A program made the translations under genes and the position numbers. Of a DNA stretch of 6,567 nt, positions 1 through 5,493 are shown piece after piece. Location: contig NVRR01000187.1 of NCBI GenBank assembly GCA_002732675.1, positions 1-6,567 on the forward strand. The letters are read 5' to 3'. The stretch's first letter is position 1, and the number at the start of each line of letters is the position of its first letter. Origin of the DNA: Sneathiella sp. (lineage in GTDB: Bacteria > Pseudomonadota > Alphaproteobacteria > Sneathiellales > Sneathiellaceae). The notes under the pieces are model-generated. The model was not told the DNA's origin. It saw nothing but the letters and a program-made list of their open reading frames with translations, and made no database searches.

Positions 1-218
1 TGCTTTGGCAATTCGCTTATGGCGGAAATTGTAGCAAGAAAAAATGCCCTTATCGGCTCAAAGGTACCGAGCGCAACATCGATGTGAATGTGATGAACAA
101 AACCGTTAAGGCGCTCAAGGCCGGATGGCCGTTTGATGGGTTGGTTCCCGATGTGCTTGGACCGGGCGAATTGATCTATATCCCCTATCCTCCCGAATGG
201 GACGATTACGGGCCGTAA
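1..218 (+). CDS. C-terminal fragment of a probable GH25-type muramidase (lysozyme), 5' end outside window
   Basis: An open frame enters from the left edge (complete codons from position 3) and stops with TAA at 216-218, leaving 71 residues. The visible part begins LWQFAYGG and continues through TERNIDVNVMN to a Pro/Tyr/Trp-rich tail (YIPYPPEWDDYGP). The spacing of a WQ[YF] strand followed by an [IV]DxN strand is typical of the last strands of the GH25 (Cpl-1/cellosyl-type) muramidase barrel, which cleaves beta-1,4 bonds of peptidoglycan. Between them lies a Cys-SKKK-Cys insertion that could form a disulphide, which would suit an exported enzyme. The catalytic Asp and Glu of GH25 lie upstream, so activity cannot be judged. 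The fragment shares the lower G+C of the first ~830 bp. The identification rests on a short C-terminal pattern and is moderate; the open frame with a natural stop is solid. Confidence 0.55.
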   Translation, partial: LWQFAYGGNCSKKKCPYRLKGTERNIDVNVMNKTVKALKAGWPFDGLVPDVLGPGELIYIPYPPEWDDYGP

Positions 219-310
219 TTTCATCCCAATAAATTTGAACCAACAGGCTCGAAATATTGGAATTCCCGTGTTAGCGTGTCCCTCGGTAACGAGTTGGAGG
301 ACCGGGCAAT

Positions 311-1960
311 ATGGATGCACCAGCAATTGAACTGGTGGGGATCAACAAAAGCTTCGGACCTGTCCGCGCAAACCACGACATTCACATGTCCGTGGCCCCC
401 GGTACTATTCACGGTATAATCGGCGAAAACGGAGCCGGGAAATCGACTTTGATGTCGATCCTCTATGGTTTTTATCAAGCAGATTCCGGCGAAATCAAAA
501 TTAATGGCAAGCCAGTCAAAATCTCCAGCAGTCAGGAGGCGATTGCGCTTGGTATTGGTATGGTTCATCAGCATTTCATGCTGGTCCATAATTTCAGCGT
601 GCTTGAAAATATTATTTTGGGCGTTGAAGGCGGCCCTTTTCTGGGTAGCGGAATTGCCCATGCCCGCAAGGAACTGGCACGGCTGGAAGAAGAATACGCA
701 CTTGAGGTGGATCCGGAGGCAATCATCGAAGACCTTCCGGTAGGCATTCAGCAGCGTGTTGAAATTCTAAAAGCGCTTTATCGCGGCGCGGATATTCTCA
801 TTCTCGACGAGCCAACCGGTGTGCTGACCACGCTTCAGCGGGCGCAGGCTTATGCCAACTATAACGCCGTGCTTGAGGGCATGGATCTGGCCGTGGTCTA
901 TGACCGCCAAGCCGGTATCGCTATGCAGATGCCAACCGGCGTCGTTGCCTTCTCCGAATATTCGCCGCCCTTCGCCCGCTACCGGCCCACCGGCGGGCTT
1001 GATGTTGAAGTGCTGCTGATCTCGCAAGAGGGCAATCAGGACCGGTTCTTTGGCCTGTATGAGATACTGCAGACGCTCGACATGATCCCGCCTGAGGGTC
1101 CGCGTGAGCGCAGCAGCAATAGCTTCACCATTGAGGGCGAAGATGCGCGCAGCCACACCTATACGTTTGCCCGTCTCGCTGACGGCCAAATCAAAGGCTT
1201 TACGCTGATATGGCCTGCTGGCGACGAAGAACGCCGTGGCCGGGTTTTGGCCGAAATGCGCGCCAGTTTCTCACTGGCCGAAGGTGTGCTCGACCCGAGC
1301 CTTGCCCCCGCTGGCGAAGACCAAGCGGTTGATCTGGTCTCTGGCCTCGAAGTGCGCAAACCAATCCGCGAGCGCTCTGGTTTCTTCATCGACCAAAACG
1401 GGCGGGCCATCACCTCAGCCGAAGCCGTTGCCGAATGCCGCGAAGTGACGCTAGACACCGAGCACCCGGCACAAGTGGTCTTTCTCGATGAGGTACTCGG
1501 GCTGGCTGTGCTCGAGCCGCTGACCCCACTGGCCCCACTGGGCGTGGCCGCGTTCCAACCCGCCGTCCCGCGCATTGGCAACCGGGTTGCCGTTGCAGGC
1601 TACCCATTTGGCGGCGTCCTCGCCGCCCCTGCGCTGACCTTCGGCCAGCTGGCTGACATTCGTGGCCTAAACGGTGAAGACACGATCAAACGGCTCGATC
1701 TGGCCGCCCTGCCCGGCGACTTTGGCGGACCGGTTATGGATGATAGCGGCGCGCTGTTGGGCATGATGCTGGCGCGGGCGACTGACGGCCCGGTCCTACC
1801 CGGCGATGTCAGCTTTATCGCCGACGCTGAGGCGGTGATCGCAACGCTGCAAACAGCCGGCATTGCGGTTGATATAGCGTCGGGCAGCACGCCGATATCA
1901 TCGGCAGCCCTTACCCGGCATGCGAGCGATATCACTGTGCTGGTAAGCTGCTGGAATTGA
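311..1960 (+). CDS. Chimeric frame: truncated BmpA/nucleoside-type ABC ATPase N-terminus joined to a trypsin-like pseudoprotease C-terminus
   Basis: This is a 549-residue frame with ATG at 311 and GGAGG at 296-300, ten bases upstream. Residues 1 to about 173 match the first nucleotide-binding domain of COG3845-type ATPases of simple-sugar/nucleoside (BMP-associated) importers: Walker A GENGAGKST (38-46), Q-loop Gln87 in MVHQHFMLV, signature-like LPVGIQQR (143-149), Walker B ILILDEP with Asp166 and Glu167. The family normally runs to about 500 residues with two such domains, but here it stops after EPTGVLT, before the D-loop and the switch His. From about residue 174 the protein is the C-terminal part of a Rhodobacteraceae trypsin/HtrA-like protein: a globular region (190-325), then a protease-like barrel (about 345-520) ending in VLVSCWN. 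All three catalytic positions look replaced (AEAV for the His motif, LGLAVLEP for the Asp motif, GDFGGPV for GDSGGPV). Neither half should work as a transporter ATPase or a protease. Frame and domain calls are confident; whether the fusion is natural is unknown. Confidence 0.85.
   Translation: MDAPAIELVGINKSFGPVRANHDIHMSVAPGTIHGIIGENGAGKSTLMSILYGFYQADSGEIKINGKPVKISSSQEAIALGIGMVHQHFMLVHNFSVLENIILGVEGGPFLGSGIAHARKELARLEEEYALEVDPEAIIEDLPVGIQQRVEILKALYRGADILILDEPTGVLTTLQRAQAYANYNAVLEGMDLAVVYDRQAGIAMQMPTGVVAFSEYSPPFARYRPTGGLDVEVLLISQEGNQDRFFGLYEILQTLDMIPPEGPRERSSNSFTIEGEDARSHTYTFARLADGQIKGFTLIWPAGDEERRGRVLAEMRASFSLAEGVLDPSLAPAGEDQAVDLVSGLEVRKPIRERSGFFIDQNGRAITSAEAVAECREVTLDTEHPAQVVFLDEVLGLAVLEPLTPLAPLGVAAFQPAVPRIGNRVAVAGYPFGGVLAAPALTFGQLADIRGLNGEDTIKRLDLAALPGDFGGPVMDDSGALLGMMLARATDGPVLPGDVSFIADAEAVIATLQTAGIAVDIASGSTPISSAALTRHASDITVLVSCWN
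826..834 (+). other. Candidate recombination or assembly junction between ABC-ATPase and pseudoprotease coding sequence
   Basis: Up to about codon 173 (827-829) the frame follows the ABC family (DEPTGVLT). In that family the next residues are usually of the form PxE, leading into a helix and the D-loop. Here the next residues are TLQRAQAYANYN, which lead into the pseudoprotease fold without a stop or frameshift. Base composition also steps at this point: eight 60-base lines counted by hand to its left average about 49% G+C, while the four lines from 781 to 1020 are 63-68%. I see no repeat, insertion-sequence end or attachment-site core at the join. The exact breakpoint is uncertain by several bases because a few identical bases may have been shared by both parents. 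Confidence 0.6.
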
Positions 1961-1982
1961 TCTTTCAGCCTGACTGAACATG

Positions 1983-2016
1983 AAAGCCGCGCCCTAAACT
2001 GGCGCGGCTTTTCTTT
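1983..2016 (+). terminator. Rho-independent terminator after the chimeric frame
   Basis: A perfect 11-bp inverted repeat, AAAGCCGCGCC (1983-1993) against GGCGCGGCTTT (2001-2011), encloses a 7-base loop (1994-2000). It is followed on the + strand by a T-rich run (TTCTTTGTTTT). It lies 23 bp after the TGA at 1958-1960. The hairpin is also present for minus-strand transcripts leaving trkH, whose stop is about 60 bp away, but on that strand it is followed only by TTTC. It should therefore be strong for + transcription and weak or moderate for trkH. The rest of the 113-bp gap (1961-2073) holds no recognisable gene. Confidence 0.88.
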
Positions 2017-2073
2017 GTTTTGCTTTCGGTTTTTTGGCCGCTACTTTGGCGTCTGTCTCGCTCTGGCCGCTAC

Positions 2074-3522
2074 CTAATCACGCCAGAACGCAAACGTTAC
2101 GATCACCATCACCACCATCATCTCCAACCGGCCAACAAACATTGCCACCGACAATATCCACTTGGCCGCATCGCTCAGCCCGCTGTAATTACCGGCCGGG
2201 CCGATCTCAGCGCCCAAGCCCGGCCCAATATTGGCCAAGGCCGCCGCCGCACCGGAGATTGAGGTGATCAGGTCCAGCCCGGTCAGGCTCAGCAGCACTG
2301 CCGTTAGCCCGATAGAGAGCAGGAACGCGACGAAGAAGGCCATCACCGAGTTGATCACGTCTTCACCCACCGCCCGGCCCTGATAGCGCGGCGAGAACAT
2401 GCCATGCGGCGAGTGGATGCGCTTTATCTGCGCGCCGATTGAGGCGAACAATATCTGGTAGCGAAATATTTTTATTGAGCAGGCGGTCGAGCCCGCGCAG
2501 CCGCCGATCAGCCCCATGAAGAAGAACAAAGTGACTGCGAACGGCCCCCATTGCATATAGTCGGCGCTGGCATAGCCAGTGCCAGACATGATCGAGATGA
2601 CGTTGAACAATGCCTCGCGGAATGCCAGCTCGCTTACCCCGTGCACTTGGCGCATCAGCAGCACCGTGACCAGCAAGATACAGACCGCCAGAGCCGCCAT
2701 GAAGCCGTGCACCTGTTTGTCGCGCCAGAGCGGCTTGGCATTGCCACCCAAGAGTTGAACGTAGCGTACAAACGGCAAAGCGGCGAGGAACATGAAGACC
2801 GAGGCGACATAATGCGCGCCAGCACCATAGGCGCCAAACGAGGCATCAGAATTGGCAAATCCGCCGGTGGCAACGGTGGTCATTGCATGGATCGCCGCAT
2901 CAAACGGGGCCATGCCCGCGGCCAGATAGGCCAAGAGGCACGCTACAGTCAGACTGACATAGATCACCGAGATTGAGCTGGATATCTCTGCCGCGCGGGG
3001 CAAGATTTTACCCATTGTATCAAAGCCTTCGGAGCGAAACACTTGCATGCCGCCGACTTTTAATTCTGGTAAGAAAACCATGGCCACAACGATAATGCCA
3101 ATGCCGCCGATCCACTGCAATATGCCGCGCCACAGCTTAATACCCTCGGGCAAAGCGTCTATCCCGGTCAGCACAGTCGAGCCTGTCGTGGTTAGGCCAG
3201 ACATGGCCTCAAAGAAGGCATCTGTCAGCGACGAATTGGTCTCTCCCAAGATAAACGGCAGCGCGCCAAAACTGGGCAGTACGATCCACACGGCCGAAGT
3301 TAGCAAAAAGGTCTGGCGGATTGTTAGCCCTTCTTTGACCCCGTTTGACGATGATATCGCCATCGCGCCGCCGGTGAGGATTGTCAGCACCGCGCTCTCA
3401 AGAAAGACCGGCCAATGGCCGTTTTTTGCGGCCAAATCAGCGACCAGCGGCCCGAGCATGGTTAGCCCAAGCACGGCGACCAATAGGCCGATAACATATC
3501 CAACAGGGCGCAGGTCCAACAT
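2074..3522 (-). CDS. trkH: TrkH-family potassium uptake protein (membrane subunit)
   Basis: This is the K+-conducting inner-membrane subunit of the Trk system, which works with the NAD/ATP-binding regulator TrkA. With start ATG at 3520-3522 it has 482 residues, almost exactly the usual TrkH length. The frame stays open upstream to 3660, but that would add 46 residues of non-TrkH-like sequence and overlap the next gene's start. The hydrophobic protein shows the four pore-loop repeats with their filter glycines: TTTGST (111-116), TVATGGFAN (216-224), IMSGTGY (311-317) and NIGPGLG (431-437). Also seen are GLIGGCAGSTACSIKIFR (337-354) and GRLEM (464-468) near the end, followed by the terminal FWRD. 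Stop is TAG at 2074-2076. No trkA is in the window, so it must lie elsewhere. No good Shine-Dalgarno is seen before 3522; a G-rich run lies about 13 bases upstream, so a nearby alternative start is possible. Nothing suggests inactivation. Confidence 0.96.
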   Translation of the reverse strand: MLDLRPVGYVIGLLVAVLGLTMLGPLVADLAAKNGHWPVFLESAVLTILTGGAMAISSSNGVKEGLTIRQTFLLTSAVWIVLPSFGALPFILGETNSSLTDAFFEAMSGLTTTGSTVLTGIDALPEGIKLWRGILQWIGGIGIIVVAMVFLPELKVGGMQVFRSEGFDTMGKILPRAAEISSSISVIYVSLTVACLLAYLAAGMAPFDAAIHAMTTVATGGFANSDASFGAYGAGAHYVASVFMFLAALPFVRYVQLLGGNAKPLWRDKQVHGFMAALAVCILLVTVLLMRQVHGVSELAFREALFNVISIMSGTGYASADYMQWGPFAVTLFFFMGLIGGCAGSTACSIKIFRYQILFASIGAQIKRIHSPHGMFSPRYQGRAVGEDVINSVMAFFVAFLLSIGLTAVLLSLTGLDLITSISGAAAALANIGPGLGAEIGPAGNYSGLSDAAKWILSVAMFVGRLEMMVVMVIVTFAFWRD

Positions 3523-3652
3523 CTGCAAAGCGTTGCCCCCCCGGCCCGCAACTGTCAAGAACCGCCGCTTTTTGCAGAAGAATTTAGCGAAATTGACACA
3601 ATATTCACCATTGCTGGGCGCTAACCATAGGGACAGATAACAAAGACCGCCC
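3523..3652. promoter_or_regulatory. Divergent intergenic region between trkH and the GSCFA gene
   Basis: These 130 bp should carry promoters for both directions. Toward trkH, the minus strand has TGGTGA (3610 to 3605), an 18-base spacer, then TAAATT (3586 to 3581), a plausible but weak sigma-70 pair giving a leader of about 50 bases. Toward the GSCFA gene, a consensus-like TTGACA lies at 3593-3598, but no good -10 hexamer follows at 16-19 bases. The only ribosome-site candidate, AGGGA at 3629-3633, is 19 bases from the ATG, further than usual. The reading frame open through this region on the minus strand (to 3660) has no family resemblance and is probably not translated. No operator palindrome or riboswitch is recognised. 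Confidence 0.35.
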
Positions 3653-4699
3653 ATGACCAAGAACCAAACGCCCTATGCAACCCTGCCGGCGCGCGCCTTT
3701 TGGCGCACGGCCAGCCCCCGCCACGACATTTATCAGCCGGCGACCCAGCTCAGCTCAGAGCTAAAGATCGCCACGGCCGGCAGCTGCTTTGCCCAGCATA
3801 TTAGCGACATGTTGCGCGCCACGGGCCTAACCCTGCTTGACGCAGAGCCTGCCCCGGCCATGGTCTCACCCGCGCTGGCGCGGCGCTATGGCTACGGGCT
3901 ATATGCGGCGCGCTACGGCAATATCTACTCGGCCCGTCAAATGCTGCAACTGCTGCAAGAGGCACAGACCGGCAAGCCCAATCCGCGCTACGTTTGGCCG
4001 CATAAAGACGGCTATGTTGATGCGTTGCGCCCGCGTATTGAGCCTGAACCAATGGCCAGTATTGACGAAGTATTGGCCCTGCGCGGACACCACCTAAGGC
4101 GCGTCGCAGAACTGCTTGGCAAAACCGATCTTATGATCCTGACCCTTGGCCTGACCGAAGTTTGGACAGACCGTGCAACCGGCCGGGCCTTTCCGATCTG
4201 TCCCGGTATTTGCGGCGGCGCGTTTTCGGATGATCTCTATGTGCTATTGACCCAGAGCCACAGCGAAATTCTGGCTGATCTAACAGAAATTCTGGCCCTG
4301 CTGCGCCAGTTTCAACCCAAGATGCAGCTGATGCTAACGCTCTCGCCGGTGCCACTTTCGGCTACCGCCAGCGCCGCGCATGTGTTGCTCGCCTCCGCCC
4401 GCGCAAAATCCGTGCTGCGCAGTGCAATCGGCGAATTTACCGAGCAAAACATTGGCACGAGCTATTTTCCGGCCTATGAGATCATCACCCAGCCCAGCTT
4501 TGGCGGCCCCTATTTTTGTGCCGATCACCGGCAGGTCAGTAAAGCGGGCATCGCACTTGTGCTCGATATTTTTGCACAGGCGCATGGGCTTACCCCCGCA
4601 ACTGACGCCTCAATTCACCCAGTCAAGCCCAGCGAAGACGAGCTGATCTGCGACGAAATATTGCTCAACAGTTTCGCCAAACCGGCACCCGCCATATGA
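3653..4699 (+). CDS. GSCFA-domain protein (SGNH-hydrolase-like)
   Basis: This 348-residue protein belongs to the GSCFA family (Pfam PF08885), a relative of SGNH/GDSL esterases that is usually unassigned in function and is often proposed to act on polysaccharides. The namesake motif GSCFAQHI is at 43-50, with Ser44 at the nucleophile position of SGNH block I. It is preceded by the family-typical RAFWR near the N-terminus (14-18). TLGLTEVW (164-171) sits where the third SGNH block would be, SPVPL (231-235) is a conserved core strand, and ADHRQVSKAG (290-299) carries the candidate catalytic Asp291/His292. No signal peptide or membrane segment is visible, so a cytoplasmic location is likely. The next ATG lies beyond the GSCFA motif, which supports the start at 3653 even though its ribosome site is poor. 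It overlaps the following SGNH-like gene by four bases (ATGA), so the two are probably translated together. Family assignment is confident; substrate is unknown. Confidence 0.9.
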   Translation: MTKNQTPYATLPARAFWRTASPRHDIYQPATQLSSELKIATAGSCFAQHISDMLRATGLTLLDAEPAPAMVSPALARRYGYGLYAARYGNIYSARQMLQLLQEAQTGKPNPRYVWPHKDGYVDALRPRIEPEPMASIDEVLALRGHHLRRVAELLGKTDLMILTLGLTEVWTDRATGRAFPICPGICGGAFSDDLYVLLTQSHSEILADLTEILALLRQFQPKMQLMLTLSPVPLSATASAAHVLLASARAKSVLRSAIGEFTEQNIGTSYFPAYEIITQPSFGGPYFCADHRQVSKAGIALVLDIFAQAHGLTPATDASIHPVKPSEDELICDEILLNSFAKPAPAI

Positions 4700-5493
4700 C
4701 AATTCGGCTCTGCATTTTCGGCAATTCACATGTCGCCGCTTTGCGCGACGCTTGGCTGCGCCACCCAGAGCGTTGGCCCAATATCACGGCAGATTTTATT
4801 GGCGCGCACCGCAACGGGCTGCTGGAAACCCAGATTGACGGGCAGCGCCTCGCCCCCTTCACTGGCCAATCAGCAACCTATTTTGCCGCGATCAACAAGT
4901 GTAACACTGTTGATTTGCGCGCCTATGATGGCTTTGTCATCGCCGGCGCCTTGGTCTCAGCAGCCGTGACTTTGCAGCTCTACCGCGAGGCGCGTTGGCC
5001 GGAACTACCTTCTTTGGCCAAGACTGCGCTAAAAAAACGGTTGCTGATCTCAGACAATGCCGCCGCCGCGTTTTGCCAAGCCAAACTGGCGGCGCGGTTG
5101 GGGCCGCTATTTGCTACACATTTGCGCAGCGGTGGTGTCACAGCACCAATTTGGATCACCAGCCAGCCACGGCTCAGCGCCGCCTGTCGTGCCAGGGGAT
5201 GTAGCCCCAGCAAAACGCTAAGCCGCGCCTTGCGCAGCGGCGATGGCCCGGCGCTTTCTGCTCTGTTTGACAGCGCCGCAGATGCCGCCTGCCAAGCTGC
5301 CGGAGCGCGGTTTTTAGCCCAGCCAGAACAAAGCCGCCAAAGCGCGCTGCTCACGCGGCCCTGCTTTATGAATGGCGCTATTCGGCTAACCGGGCTGGGC
5401 CGCGAAAAGCAGCCAAAACAAGACTTTATGCATGCCAATGCCACATACGGTGCGGCTGTGCTTGACCAGATTGCGGCGGCGGCTCTGCCCTAG
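4696..5493 (+). CDS. Small SGNH-like protein, coupled to the GSCFA gene
   Basis: This is a 265-residue protein of no named family that I recognise. Its ends carry the outer blocks of an SGNH hydrolase: an N-terminal beta strand running into FGNSH (8-12), a GDSH-like block I with candidate nucleophile Ser11, and near the C-terminus DFMHANATYG (243-252), a DxxH block V with Asp243 and His246. The middle is Ala-rich with about seven cysteines and no signal peptide or membrane segment. The start ATG (4696-4698) lies inside the upstream stop (ATGA) and has no Shine-Dalgarno, so it probably depends on translational coupling. The coupling suggests the two proteins act on the same substrate or form a pair; an acyl- or acetyl-esterase or transferase acting on a glycan is a guess. 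The gene ends at TAG 5491-5493, overlapping the folE2 stop by four bases. The SGNH call is from motifs only. Confidence 0.75.
   Translation: MTIRLCIFGNSHVAALRDAWLRHPERWPNITADFIGAHRNGLLETQIDGQRLAPFTGQSATYFAAINKCNTVDLRAYDGFVIAGALVSAAVTLQLYREARWPELPSLAKTALKKRLLISDNAAAAFCQAKLAARLGPLFATHLRSGGVTAPIWITSQPRLSAACRARGCSPSKTLSRALRSGDGPALSALFDSAADAACQAAGARFLAQPEQSRQSALLTRPCFMNGAIRLTGLGREKQPKQDFMHANATYGAAVLDQIAAAALP

Noticed and set aside
1159..1935. Long minus-strand open frames opposite the pseudoprotease part
   Set aside because: They are Ser/Arg/Pro-rich mirror translations of a G+C-rich coding region. The + strand reading has recognisable domain structure and ends at a natural terminator.
881..1960. 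Internal ATG at 881 with GAGGG just before it as an independent start for the pseudoprotease
   Set aside because: The purine run ends one base before the ATG, too close for a normal ribosome site, and family-like sequence seems to begin before this Met, so it is more probably internal.
1964..1978. Short TTCAG/CTGAA inverted repeat after the 1960 stop
   Set aside because: It is only 5 bp with no T tract and is overshadowed by the perfect 11-bp terminator hairpin a few bases downstream.
2098..2125. CAC/CAT-rich stretch that reads as a run of histidines on the + strand, resembling a metal-binding or tag-like peptide
   Set aside because: It is the reverse complement of the trkH C-terminal membrane codons (MMVVMVIV). 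The + strand frame has no family match or ribosome site and lies wholly antisense to a full-length gene.
3551..3560. TTGACA on the minus strand (3558 to 3553) as a trkH -35 element
   Set aside because: It is only about 31 bases from the start codon, and a -10 at normal spacing would fall at G+C-rich sequence just before the ATG. The TGGTGA/TAAATT pair upstream fits better.
3047..3640. 197-codon + strand open frame opposite the trkH N-terminal half
   Set aside because: TrkH on the minus strand is full length with all four pore loops. The + frame is low-complexity, Ser/Pro/Thr-rich and matches nothing I know.
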